From NCBI GenBank assembly GCA_050258755.1, contig JBLMZI010000003.1, positions 160,128-224,127 on the forward strand: a stretch of DNA of 64,000 bases, in the 5' to 3' direction. The translations under genes and the position numbers were made by a program. Within the stretch, counting starts at the first letter, position 1. Each line of letters opens with the position of its first letter. The stretch comes from JBLMZI01 sp050258755. Its GTDB lineage: Bacteria; Bacillota; Syntrophomonadia; Syntrophomonadales; DTU052. This document shows positions 24,670-34,153 of this stretch, piece after piece. The notes under the pieces were generated by a model, which saw only the letters and a program-made list of their open reading frames with translations, did no database searches and was not told the DNA's origin.

Positions 24670-24703
24670 TTGAATCCTCCAAGTCAATAAGGTGTCAAAC
24701 GGC

Positions 24704-25912
24704 TTACAGGGCGCGGACGATCACCGGTTCGCCCTTCAGCAGTCCTTGTTTTTCATAGGGGATATGGACAAAACCGTCCGCCTGCGCCATGATCCGGATC
24801 AATCCGGCCTTCCCGTATACCGGAACCGCCGTGATGGATGCCCCCTGCCGCTGCAGGGTGACCCGGACGAAATCGTCCCGGCCGGGCTGGGAGGCAACGT
24901 TTTCACTTAAAACGGCAGCCGTGGCAACCGGGTCAGGGCCGCCCAACAGCGGCCCGGCAAGCGTTTCAAAAACCATTAAGGCCGACACCGGGTGTCCCGG
25001 CAGGCCAATGACCAATCGATCACGAATGGCAAGCCCCATGGTTGGTTTGCCGGGCTTGATGGAAAGCCCGTGAAACAGAAGTTCAGCGCCTTCAAAATCC
25101 TGCAGAACTCGGAGACTGAGATCCCGCATGCCGACTGAGCTTCCGCCGGAAAGCAAAACCAGATCATTTTGCTGAATCGCCAAAGCCGCGGTTTCCCGCA
25201 GCCGGTCAAATTCGTCGGGGACAATGCCGTACAACGTTGGCTGCCCGCCGTGCCGACGGACCGCCGCGGCCAGCATATGGCTGTTCACATCGCGGATTTG
25301 ACCGGCGGTTGGCTGGGCGGTGATCGGAACAATTTCGTCACCGGTCGAAAGAATGCCGACTTTCAAGGGCTTGAGCACCGGAAGCTGGTCATAGCCTAAA
25401 GCGGCGGCAACGCCCAGATCCTGCGGGCGAATCTTTAAGCCGGTATACAGCGCGATCTCGCCGCGGCGGCAGTCTTCGCCCGGGAAGATAACGTTTTCCC
25501 CCGGCGCGGCCGGCCGGCTCACCAGGATCGTGTCTTCACCTAATTTTTCAGTGTATTCCACCATCACGACGGCATCGGCTCCCTCGGGAAGCACGCCGCC
25601 AGTGGGAATCCAGGCACACTGTTCCGGGGAAATCGAAAACGGCGGCATAACCCCCATCTCGATCTCGCCGCAAGGCTGCAGCACGGCGGGCAGTCCTTCA
25701 GAAGCGCCGAAAACATCCTGCGACAGCACCGCATACCCGTCCACCGTGGATCGGGCGAATGGAGGCAGGTCTTCATGGGCTGGAAGGTCAGTCGCCAGGG
25801 TGCGGCCCAAGCAGGCTTCAAGCGGGACCGATTCGGCTATCCGCTGCGGCCACCGTTCCTGAAGCGCCCTGGCGGCATCCTGCAGCCGAAGGACGTGAAA
25901 GAATTCGTTCAT
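24704..25912 (-). CDS. moeA: Molybdopterin molybdenumtransferase MoeA
   Basis: The 402-residue protein has the MoeA landmarks: ARSTVDGYAV, the VVMVEYTE stretch, VGILSTGDEIVP, LLSGGSSVGMRD and VIGLPGHPVSALMVFE. MoeA inserts molybdate (or tungstate) into adenylated molybdopterin in the cytoplasm. The ATG at 25912 is preceded by AGGAAAGGGG; the frame extends to 25957 but that would overlap the upstream small gene. It lies between the 58-aa CxLGCF gene and the MoeA fusion gene. Confidence 0.93.
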   Translation of the reverse strand: MNEFFHVLRLQDAARALQERWPQRIAESVPLEACLGRTLATDLPAHEDLPPFARSTVDGYAVLSQDVFGASEGLPAVLQPCGEIEMGVMPPFSISPEQCAWIPTGGVLPEGADAVVMVEYTEKLGEDTILVSRPAAPGENVIFPGEDCRRGEIALYTGLKIRPQDLGVAAALGYDQLPVLKPLKVGILSTGDEIVPITAQPTAGQIRDVNSHMLAAAVRRHGGQPTLYGIVPDEFDRLRETAALAIQQNDLVLLSGGSSVGMRDLSLRVLQDFEGAELLFHGLSIKPGKPTMGLAIRDRLVIGLPGHPVSALMVFETLAGPLLGGPDPVATAAVLSENVASQPGRDDFVRVTLQRQGASITAVPVYGKAGLIRIMAQADGFVHIPYEKQGLLKGEPVIVRAL

Positions 25913-25937
25913 GGGACCCCTTTCCTGCTTGACGGGC

Positions 25938-26114
25938 TTAGAAGCAGCCCAATTCACAGGCGCAAATCTTGATCTTCAGCGCGTCACAGGCGGCGCCCAC
26001 TTCCTGATTGGAAACCTTGAGTTCCTCGGCCAGTTTTCTGGCATCGGTGCAGGTCAACCGGCCATTCACCGCGAGCTTACGAAGCTGTTCCATGAGCTGT
26101 TCACGCTTGTCCAT
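25938..26114 (-). CDS. 58-aa Cys-rich protein ending CACELGCF
   Basis: A short frame, ATG at 26114 to TAA at 25938, encodes MDKREQLMEQLRKLAVNGRL followed by a predicted helix-turn-helix-like segment (TDARKLAEELKVSNQEVGAAC) and the Cys-rich tail KIKICACELGCF. AGAGGA lies upstream of the ATG. It is the first gene of the moeA operon, 25 bases before moeA. I recall similar small proteins with an LGCF ending near molybdopterin and formate dehydrogenase genes in Clostridia, but cannot verify it here. Metal or cofactor handling is a guess from context. Confidence 0.78.
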   Translation of the reverse strand: MDKREQLMEQLRKLAVNGRLTCTDARKLAEELKVSNQEVGAACDALKIKICACELGCF

Positions 26115-26553
26115 TTATGATCCTCTTTTCCAAGCAAAATGTATTAATTATGAACCTTCATCTTATGGTTCGCACAACCGGTGTGCAGCGGCGAAGAAGT
26201 CACCATATATGGCAAAAAATAACGCAAAAGACTCAAAAACCGCCGTTTCGCCCAAAACATTATACCACATTGAAAGGTTTTCACCGGATAACGACCGGGG
26301 AAACAGAAGCAATTGCAGGAAAATAATAACTGGCGAAATTGCGCGACGATTGACGGAAAACGACGATTTTGCGAGGTAAACCAATCAAAATCGGTTTGGT
26401 GATAGTTTGGCACCGGGGTGAGTCAGGGTGCATACGGCCAATTGGCGCATTTATCTTCGGACGCATGCAGGATTTCGGCGGTTGACCGCGAACTATTGTA
26501 AGGAAATATCCCTACAAAACTGGTGGAATATTTTGAAAGGAGTGAACTAGGGC
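26115..26553. promoter_or_regulatory. Divergent promoter region, moeA operon and fdn operon
   Basis: On the minus strand TATAAT at 26264-26259 is preceded by TGG (extended -10), pointing to the moeA operon with a ~145-base leader. On the plus strand TTGACC near 26483 lies about 16-17 bases before an AAATAT-like hexamer, a weaker candidate for fdnG. AAAGGAG precedes the fdnG GTG. No gene is seen in the interval. Confidence 0.55.
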
Positions 26554-29500
26554 GTGAAGATTACCAGAAGGCAGTTCCTGCAGATTTCTGGGTCTACTGC
26601 CGCCTTGGCCGTAGCGGATCTTGGCTTTGATCTGACTGCGGTTGCAGCTCAAGCAAAGACCTGCAGAATCAAAGGCGTTCAGCCGACCCCGACCATCTGC
26701 CCGTACTGCGCATCCGGATGCGGCTTTGTGGTCTTCTCGGAACGGGACGCAGCCACAAACAAGTTCATCAGGCTTCTCAGTGTTGAGGGCGATCCCGACA
26801 ACCCGGTGAACCGGGGCGGTGCATGTGCGAAAGGTGCAGCACTTTTCAACATGCGCGACATCTATGACGAGAAAACCGGTGAACAGGTTGTCAACCCGAA
26901 ACGGGTTCAGAAACCGCTGTATCGGGCCGCGTACTCGGAACAGTGGGTAGAAAAAGATTGGGATGAGATGCTCGACATGATCGCGGAGAGGGTTAAGAAA
27001 TCCCGCGACGACAATTTCATCAAGACTGAAAAAGTAAAAACCAAGACCGGTGAAGAGATCGAAGTGGTCGTAAACCGGACTGAAAAAATCGGTTCAATGG
27101 GAGGATCCGGCCTGGACAACGAGGAGTGCTACTTGCTTTCCAAGTTTATGCGCTCCATCGGGGTAACCTACCTCGAAACCCAGGCCCGTATTTGACACAG
27201 CCCCACGGTGGCAGGTCTGTCACCAGGATTAGGCCGCGGCGCCATGACCAACCAGATCATCGACATGAAGAACTCTGACGTTGTTCTGGTCATGGGCAGC
27301 AATATCGCGGAAAACCACCCGGTTTCCATGCGCTGGATCAACAAAGCCCGCGAAGTCCGCGGCGCGAAGATGATCCACGTCGACCCGCGCTTCACCCGCA
27401 CCTCGGCGGTTGCCGATATGTGGGCGCCGATTCGCCCCGGGACCGACATCGCGTTCCTCGGCGGGATGATCAAGTACATCCTCGATAAAGACCTCTGGCA
27501 CAAGGACTATGTGGTGAACTACACCAACGCGTCGTTCCTGCTCGCCGATGGGTACAAGTTCGATGAGATCGAGGGTATATTCTCCGGTTATGACAAGGAA
27601 AAACGGAAATACGACAACACCACCTGGGATTACCAGTATGGTCCGGACGGCTGGCCGCTTCGCGACAACACGCTGTCGAATCCGCGCTGCGTCTTCAATG
27701 TGATGAAAGACCACTACAAGCGGTATGAAATCGATGAAGTCTGCAAAATCACCGGCACGCCGAAAGACAAGTACCTGGAAGTCCTGGACACCTTCTGTGC
27801 TACTGGCGCCCCGAACAAGACCGGCGCGGTCTGCTACGCGATGGGCATCACCCAGCACACCGTCGGTTCCCAGAACGTTCGCGCACTCACCCTGGTCCAG
27901 CTGCTCTTAGGCAACATGGGCCGTGCGGGCGGCGGCATCAACGCGCTCCGCGGTGAAAACAACGTGCAGGGTTCGACCGACATGGGTCTCCTGTATCACA
28001 TTCTCCCGGGCTATATCGACACGCCTTCCAATGCGCCGGAGTACAAGAACCTGACGGCTTACATCAAGAAGACCACCCCGGGTGCGGCGAAGATCGAAGC
28101 CAGCAACCTGGATGAGCTTCTTCCGGTGATCGCCAAAGGGCTTCCGATGTCCGGCTGGCGCGTGAACACCTCCAAGTGGATCATCAGCGCGCTGAAAGCA
28201 TGGTACGGCGAGAAAGCCACCAAGGAAAACGACTACTGCTATTCGTATCTGCCCAAACGCGACGACGCCACCAACTACTCCCACATCGGCATGTTTGAAG
28301 CCATGTTTGCGGAGAAACTGGAAGGCCTGTTCGTCATGGGCGGCAACCCGGTCGTCGGCGGTCCGGACGCAAACCGTGAGCAGGAAGCCCTGACCAAGTT
28401 GGATTGGATGGTTTCCTGTGACCTGTGGCTGAACGAGACGGCTGAATTCTGGACCTACGAAGCATGGGACCGGCCAAACGGCGAAAGAAAGACGGACCCG
28501 ACGAAAATAAAGACGGAAGTCTTCTTCCTTCCGGCCTGCGGTGTGTATGAAAAGGAAGGCACGGCCTCCCAGACCGGCCGCCTGGTTCAGTACCGCTGGA
28601 AAGGCGCGGACCCGGTCGGCGAATCCAAGCCCGACCTCTGGATCATCAACGAGCTTGCCAAGAAGGTGCAGAAGCTGTATGAAAACAGCACCAAACCGGA
28701 AGACGAGCCGATCAAGTTCATCACCTGGGACTATGATGAGCCGGGCGCGGAAGAGCCAAACATCGAGAAAATCGCGATGGAACTGAACGGCTACTATATT
28801 GCCGACCCGAACAAACCGGTCCCTGGCTTTGCCAAGCTGCAGGATGATGGCGGCACGGCGTGCGGCAACTGGATCTGGTCCGGGGTTATGGAACCGGATG
28901 AGACCAAGTTCCTGGCCGACTTCAAGGGCACCAAATCCCGCTATAAAGCAAAGTGGCGTGACAACAAGGACAATTCCGTGACCGGTCTGGGGCTCTACTC
29001 CAACTGGGCATGGTGCTGGCCGGTCAACCGCCGCATCATCTACAACCGCTGCTCGGTACAGCCGGATGGAATGACGCCGTGGCCGGGTGACGAAGAACGC
29101 GTGCTGACCCACTGGGATCCGAATCTGGTGGACGCTGCCACCGGCAAGGTCGGTCTCTGGGGCGGCAAGGGGTATGACGTGCCGGACTTCATCAAGACCA
29201 ACGGCCCGGATTCCCCGGTCTTCAAGAACCCGTACATCATGCGTCCGGAAGGCGTCGGCTGTCTCTTCGCCTTCAAGGCCGGCATGAAAGACGGTCCGTT
29301 CCCCGAGCACTACGAGCCGTGGGAAAGCCCGGTCGAGCCGAAGCTCAACAAGCAGATTCTGAACCCGGTCGCGAAGGTCTGGACCGAGGATCGCAAGGGC
29401 GATAAGGCCAAGTATCCTTATGTCTGCACCACCTACCGCGTGGTCGAACACTGGCAGACCGGGGCTTTGACCCGTAACCTGCCGTGGCTGGCTGAGCTGA

Positions 29501-29802
29501 TGCCCAACATGTTTGTTGAGATCAGCGAATCGCTGGCCCGCGCCAAAGGCATCGACAATGGCGATAAAGTCATTCTCGCTTCCGAGCGCGGTGAGATCGA
29601 AGCGGTGGCCTGCGTGACCAAGCGTGTGACACCTCTGAACGTCAATGGCGAGGAACTCCATGTAATCGGGGCGGTTTGGAGCTTCGGCTTCAAGGGCTAC
29701 GCAAAGGGCGATCCGGTTAACCGGCTCACCCCGCACATCGGTGATGGAAACACCGGATGTCCCGAATACAAGGCCTGGCTTTGTGACATATGGAGGGCTT
29801 AG
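26554..29802 (+). CDS. fdnG: Formate dehydrogenase-N alpha subunit, selenocysteine-containing
   Basis: One frame runs from GTG 26554 to TAG 29802, interrupted by an in-frame TGA at 27193-27195 that encodes Sec214 in the motif ARIUHSPTVAGL, exactly the active-site context of Sec formate dehydrogenases. The ~1082-residue product starts with a twin-arginine signal (ITRRQFLQISG), has a [4Fe-4S] site (C49, C52, C56, C91) and the long MGD-binding domains with GGNPVVGGPD near the middle. It oxidises formate outside the membrane with a bis-MGD Mo or W centre. fdnH follows after two bases. A SECIS hairpin lies just after the TGA. Confidence 0.95.
27193..27235 (+). promoter_or_regulatory. Bacterial SECIS element
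   Basis: Directly after the TGA, GGTGGC (27207-27212) pairs with GTCACC-like bases (27219-27224) around the loop AGGTCT. The GGTCT apical loop 15-20 bases after the TGA is the SelB-recognition hallmark and closely resembles E. coli fdhF and fdnG. It makes the TGA a Sec codon rather than a stop. selABC genes are not in the window. Confidence 0.9.
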
Positions 29803-29804
29803 CG

Positions 29805-30617
29805 ATGGCAAAAATGACAAACCTTTATGATGCGACCAAGTGCACGGCTTGCCGGGGATGTTCGGTAGCCTGCAAGAACTGGAACCAGAATCCTGCATGG
29901 ATCGAGCCGTTCAAAGGCAGTTATCAGACCCATGAGGACAATAACTACTGCACTTATACGATGATTAAGTTTAACGAGGAAGACGGCGTCTTCCAGCCGA
30001 ACTGGTACTTCTCCAAGTTCCAGTGCATGCACTGTACTGATCCGGCCTGCATGAAGGTCTGCCCGCGCAAAGCGATTTCGCAGACCAAATGGGGCGCGGT
30101 GGTGAAGGACTACGACCGCTGCGTCGGTTGTCAGTACTGCTCGAGCGCTTGCCCGTTCGGCGTCCCGAAGTACGACCCCAATATCAGTAAGGTCACCAAG
30201 TGCACGCTGTGCTCCGAACGCGTCGAAGGTGCGGACGAAGGCTTCAACAGGCCGGCCTGCGCCAAGACTTGCCCGACCGGCGCGCTGACCTTTGGCGACC
30301 GCGACGAACTCCTTTCCCAGGCGCGCGAGCGGGTGAAGTGGCTCCGGGCGAATGGTTCCCCCAATGCCACGATCTACGGCGAGCATGAACTGGGCGGCCT
30401 GAACAAGATCTATATCCTCGGCGACACGCCGGATCACTACGGTCTGCCGGTGCAGCCGAAGGTATCCGCGACGGTTCCGGTATGGAAAGATTGGGTTCAG
30501 CCGTACGTCGGTTATCTGATTCCGCTGGCGCTGGCCGGTTCGGCGGTGAGCTTTTTCACCACCCGGTTCCTGGCCAACAAACAGCATGCAAGCGAAAACC
30601 ACGGAGAGGAGGCGTAG
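29805..30617 (+). CDS. fdnH: Formate dehydrogenase-N beta (iron-sulfur) subunit
   Basis: The 270-residue protein has four ferredoxin-type clusters: CTACRGCSVACKNW, CMHCTDPACMKVCP, CVGCQYCSSACPFGVP and CTLCSERV...PACAKTCP. A membrane helix near the C-terminus (YLIPLALAGSAVSFF) anchors it beside the cytochrome b subunit, as in FdnH. It wires electrons from the Sec/MGD site to haem. The ATG at 29805 follows GGAGGG; the GTG-like start at 29790 lies inside fdnG. fdnI begins four bases after its stop. Confidence 0.94.
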   Translation: MAKMTNLYDATKCTACRGCSVACKNWNQNPAWIEPFKGSYQTHEDNNYCTYTMIKFNEEDGVFQPNWYFSKFQCMHCTDPACMKVCPRKAISQTKWGAVVKDYDRCVGCQYCSSACPFGVPKYDPNISKVTKCTLCSERVEGADEGFNRPACAKTCPTGALTFGDRDELLSQARERVKWLRANGSPNATIYGEHELGGLNKIYILGDTPDHYGLPVQPKVSATVPVWKDWVQPYVGYLIPLALAGSAVSFFTTRFLANKQHASENHGEEA

Positions 30618-30620
30618 CAC

Positions 30621-31289
30621 ATGGAGTTCCTGAGAGAATACGAAGCGGATGTGCCGCGCATCGAGCGGTTTAGTTTGCCGGCACGGATTGCCCATTGGGG
30701 TCACACGGTCAGCTTTTTAATCCTGCTGTTTACCGGTCTGATCCTGTTTGCGGATTCCCGGGATTGGCTGCCGATTGGCGGTTACCATGCCGCGGGTTAT
30801 ATCCATCGCTTTTTCGCGATTACTTTCATCCTGATTCCGCTTGGCTGCCTGGCGGCTGAGTGGAAGGGCTTTATCGAGTGGTGGAAGGACGTCTTCGGCT
30901 TCGGCAAGAACGATATCGCGTTCCAGATGGTGTTCCCGTTGGAGTTCCTGGGTTTCCACGTTACTTTCCCCGCCCAGACCAAGTTCAACGGCGGTGAAAA
31001 AATGAACTCGGTTGTGACCACCGGCTCCTGTGTCATGGTCGCAATCAGCGGTCTGATCATGTGGTTCCCGACCTTGTTCCCGCAGTGGCTGAGCCTGATT
31101 GCCATTCCGACCCATGATATTTTCATGGTTCTGGCAACCACGATGGTCTGCATGCACGGGTATCTCGGTTCCTTCCATCCCGGTTCGGGCGAATCGTTCT
31201 GGGGTATGTGGAAAGGCACTGTCAAATCCGAGTGGGCCGAGCATCACCACAAAGCGTGGTATGACAAGATGGTCGCGGAAAAAGAATAG
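30621..31289 (+). CDS. fdnI: Formate dehydrogenase-N gamma subunit, cytochrome b
   Basis: The 222-residue membrane protein has four hydrophobic helices with haem-ligand His candidates in RIAHWGHTVSF, GGYHAAGYIHR and PTHDIFM, matching the FdnI cytochrome b556 pattern. It accepts electrons from FdnH and should reduce menaquinone. AGGAGG precedes its ATG. A terminator follows, separating it from fdhE. Confidence 0.93.
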   Translation: MEFLREYEADVPRIERFSLPARIAHWGHTVSFLILLFTGLILFADSRDWLPIGGYHAAGYIHRFFAITFILIPLGCLAAEWKGFIEWWKDVFGFGKNDIAFQMVFPLEFLGFHVTFPAQTKFNGGEKMNSVVTTGSCVMVAISGLIMWFPTLFPQWLSLIAIPTHDIFMVLATTMVCMHGYLGSFHPGSGESFWGMWKGTVKSEWAEHHHKAWYDKMVAEKE

Positions 31290-31315
31290 TTTCCTTATAA
31301 TAATCACGGGTGATC

Positions 31316-31347
31316 GGGGAGGGAAGTTTTTCTTCCCTCCCTTTTTA
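31316..31347 (+). terminator. Terminator after fdnGHI
   Basis: GGGGAGGGAAG and CTTCCCTCCC pair around a T-rich loop and are followed by TTTTTA. Some readthrough into fdhE is possible. Confidence 0.8.
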
Positions 31348-31511
31348 TTCGTTTCAAGTGCGGAAAGTACCGGACCCTTTGACGCGTAAACCGGGAAATG
31401 AACTGTCATCACATCCGTTCCTGCCCGTGTTTGGGAAATCGTGCATTTTCATGGACGGGACGGCTGTGCGATAATGAGCAGCAGATGATTTGGATGGGAG
31501 TTGGCTTTTCA

Positions 31512-32354
31512 TTGAGTACGAAAAATCCGGTATCCCTGCCTGAGGGGTACGTTGATTTCTACAAAGCGATAGAAACCTGGCAGACAGAACTGTTCACCCG
31601 GCTTAAAAAGGCCAATCAGCCGGAGCCGCAGGATACCATTGCGCTGCTGCGGAAGAACGAGCAGCCGCTCACCGAGTCAGTGCCGATTCAGTTGGACCCG
31701 GACGCTTACCGGGCCGCGGTGATGGCGTTTATTGATTTTGTCGCCGAGGCTCGCCAGCCGCTGGCCGGGGTTCTCGGTCAGATTCGGGCGGCGCTGGAAA
31801 CGATCGATTTTAGCGAACTGACCGAAAACGCTTTCCACGGCGATGGCGATGCGCTGGGCAAAATCGCGCAGGAAAAAGGCATACCGGGGGAACTGTTCCT
31901 GTTCCTGCTGGATCAAGCCATGCGGCCATTCCTGCAGCATTTCGCACTGGCTTACCAGGCTTCCTTGCTTGCGTTTGACGGGGTGTTCTGGGACAAAGGA
32001 GAATGCCCGATTTGTGGTTGGAAGGCGACCTTCTCACGGGTCAGAGCCAAGGATGGTCAGCGTTATTTATTCTGTGAACACTGTTTCACCGAGTGGGAAC
32101 ACCGGTATTTGGGCTGCATGCACTGCGGCAATTCCGAACCCGGCACGATCAGGTATCTCACGGTGGACGGTGACGACGCGCATCAGGTGTTCGTGTGCGA
32201 TGAGTGCAAGGGCTATCTCAAGACGCTGGACGAACGAAAAGCGAAGGGCGTAGCCGATCTTTTCATTGCCAACATCGAGACGGTCTATCTGGACATGATT
32301 GCGGAGGAAAAAGGCTTTGTGGCCAATCCGCAGATCAAACGCGGGATGAATTAA
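31512..32354 (+). CDS. fdhE: Formate dehydrogenase accessory protein FdhE
   Basis: The protein has the FdhE rubredoxin-like zinc or iron sites: CPICGWKATF, CEHCFTEW, CMHCGNSE and CDECKGYLKT (four CxxC pairs) in the C-terminal half, with a helical N-terminal half. FdhE is needed for maturation of membrane-bound formate dehydrogenases, consistent with its position after fdnGHI. The start is uncertain: TTG 31512 has GGGAG about 11 bases before it, and ATG 31485 or 31494 are alternatives. Length is ~280 residues from the TTG. Confidence 0.9.
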   Translation: MSTKNPVSLPEGYVDFYKAIETWQTELFTRLKKANQPEPQDTIALLRKNEQPLTESVPIQLDPDAYRAAVMAFIDFVAEARQPLAGVLGQIRAALETIDFSELTENAFHGDGDALGKIAQEKGIPGELFLFLLDQAMRPFLQHFALAYQASLLAFDGVFWDKGECPICGWKATFSRVRAKDGQRYLFCEHCFTEWEHRYLGCMHCGNSEPGTIRYLTVDGDDAHQVFVCDECKGYLKTLDERKAKGVADLFIANIETVYLDMIAEEKGFVANPQIKRGMN

Positions 32355-32374
32355 TTTAAATTAGCAGATAAATC

Positions 32375-32416
32375 AAACCCCGCCAGATCAACGAATCGGT
32401 CTGAGCGGGGTTTTTT
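32375..32416. terminator. Terminator after fdhE
   Basis: AAACCCCGC and GCGGGGTTTTTT flank a 21-base loop; it also lies just past the end of the converging cyclase gene. Confidence 0.8.
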
Positions 32417-32442
32417 CATGCTTGCGGATTTGCATCTGCGTT

Positions 32443-33807
32443 TTAGCCAGCGGGCTGCGCTGCCTTTTTCTGCTGCTTTTCGCGATACATGGCGTCATCG
32501 GCCTGCTTGTACAAATCGGAAATACCGATTTCGCGGGCGTTTCCAACCGCGATTCCCATGGAAAGCAGGATCGGCAGCTGCGGATTGCTTTTGTTATGAT
32601 CAGCGAGCGCGCTGTTGATCCGACGCCTCGCTTCCGCAGCCGAATCGTCAGCCGCATTCGGGAGCAGGACCACAAATTCGTCCCCGCCAACCCGGGCGAC
32701 GATATCGCTGTCGCGAAAACAGGTGCGCAGGATGCCAGCCGCGGTTTGAATCAGAATATCACCGGCTTGATGGCCGAGACAGTCATTGACCTGCTTCAAA
32801 CCATCCAAATCGGAGACGATAATACCCACCGGGTCGAAGCGGCCTCCGGACATCCGGGACATCTCCTGTTCGAAATAGGCCCGATTATAGATCCCGGTCA
32901 GCTGGTCGTGGAAGCTCAGCTGGTACAGGCGTTCTTCATATAATTTGCGATCAGTCAAATCGGAAAAGATGATCACGGTTCCCTTGTATTTTTCAGAGAT
33001 ATCCAGCATCCGGTGGAACTTGACGGCGAGATTGCGCCGGCCGTGCCCCTCCAGCTGAACGTCCTTGTCGATGCTCATCTCCGCCTTTTGGGCCGCAATA
33101 AAGTCATTGAATTCCTGGATCAGCCAGGGGACGGTCTGCCCCAAAAGCTGGCGTTCACACTGTTCACCATAATACAAAGCACCCGGACTGGAGGCGGCCC
33201 GGCGAAGGAAATCGCAGGCGGCGTGGTTCATATTGTCAACATAGTGGTTGGTATCGAGCAGGATTACCGGGGTGGGGATGCTTTCAAAGATCGTTAAATA
33301 CTTGTTTTTCTCATTGGTCATGATCCGGTTTACATTTTGCAGTTCGTCGATCAGCTGGCCGCTGGTTTGCGATGCCCACTCGGTGGTGAAGGCCAGTTCC
33401 ACCCGGTCGAAAAAGCGAAGAATATACAAAGTGAACAGGTACTGGTCGTCCGGGTTAAGGCCGGACTCCAGCACCAGATCAAGGTAGGCTTGCCGGTAGT
33501 ATTTCATCAGGCTTAAGAATTGTCCCAACGTAATACCGCGGTTGCGGTGAAGCTTTGCTTCCAGAACCCCGAAGGCGGTCATCGGATCGCCGGAAAAATC
33601 TGTATCAACTAGAATTTCCGGGACATCCGCCGAATGACGAAGACCTTCCACAAGTGCGTGAGTCAGCCCTTGAATCGAAGCTTGCCAGGCTTCCTCCAGA
33701 GTAGACGTGTATTTGGTATAGCCGAATTTCTGGGCGTACTGCAAGGCTCTGCGCATGAGAAAGGTTTGGTTGTTAACCACCAGTTCGGATATTTTTTCCG
33801 CAGGCAT
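32443..33807 (-). CDS. PAS-GGDEF diguanylate cyclase
   Basis: The 454-residue protein has a helical N-terminal domain of ~160 residues, a PAS-like domain (about 175-285, with FESIPTPVILLDTN) and a GGDEF domain (about 290-445) with the intact active site RVGGDEFVVLLP, so it should make cyclic di-GMP. No membrane helix is evident; it is likely cytoplasmic. I do not recognise the N-terminal sensor domain. The ATG at 33807 follows AAGGAGGGG; the frame continues upstream to 33867 without a ribosome site. Confidence 0.88.
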   Translation of the reverse strand: MPAEKISELVVNNQTFLMRRALQYAQKFGYTKYTSTLEEAWQASIQGLTHALVEGLRHSADVPEILVDTDFSGDPMTAFGVLEAKLHRNRGITLGQFLSLMKYYRQAYLDLVLESGLNPDDQYLFTLYILRFFDRVELAFTTEWASQTSGQLIDELQNVNRIMTNEKNKYLTIFESIPTPVILLDTNHYVDNMNHAACDFLRRAASSPGALYYGEQCERQLLGQTVPWLIQEFNDFIAAQKAEMSIDKDVQLEGHGRRNLAVKFHRMLDISEKYKGTVIIFSDLTDRKLYEERLYQLSFHDQLTGIYNRAYFEQEMSRMSGGRFDPVGIIVSDLDGLKQVNDCLGHQAGDILIQTAAGILRTCFRDSDIVARVGGDEFVVLLPNAADDSAAEARRRINSALADHNKSNPQLPILLSMGIAVGNAREIGISDLYKQADDAMYREKQQKKAAQPAG

Positions 33808-34153
33808 GAATGACCCCTCCTTGAGCAACCTGAATCGATTCTCGTTTTGAGGCTTGATTCTGAGCACAAGGGCGGTTGACGGAGTGTGAAGAAGACAGCG
33901 TGGTGCAACTCCCTGATATCACTTAAATACGACAAAGGCCGCGTGATTTCCTGGTTTGGTGCAGATACAAAACGCGGTGATGGGCCGCTTTGCTATCAAT
34001 TGCTTATTTTGGGAGGTGAATGCTTCCTTCGACCCATGATCACCTGACAGAAATGCGGTTGATGTGATATATTGAGACCAATGTGGAGTTGGTTCGCGGA
34101 TGGATCGGAAACATCTGGCGGACCGGATTAATTTGAAGCAAGGAGTCGTTGTC
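33808..34153. promoter_or_regulatory. Divergent intergenic region with a promoter for the amino-acid transporter
   Basis: On the plus strand CTGACA (34044-34049) and TATATT (34068-34073) are 18 bases apart and lie about 80 bases before the transporter start. No gene and no riboswitch is recognised in the interval. Confidence 0.6.

Noticed and set aside
26554..27208. fdnG apparently split into two genes or broken by a nonsense mutation
   Set aside because: The TGA is in the Sec motif, the frame continues without shift, and a SECIS hairpin follows. It is a recoded codon.
27907..29898. 663-codon open frame on the minus strand opposite fdnG
   Set aside because: It lies wholly inside a well-supported selenoprotein gene, its translation has no recognisable domain and it reflects the GC-rich codon use of fdnG.
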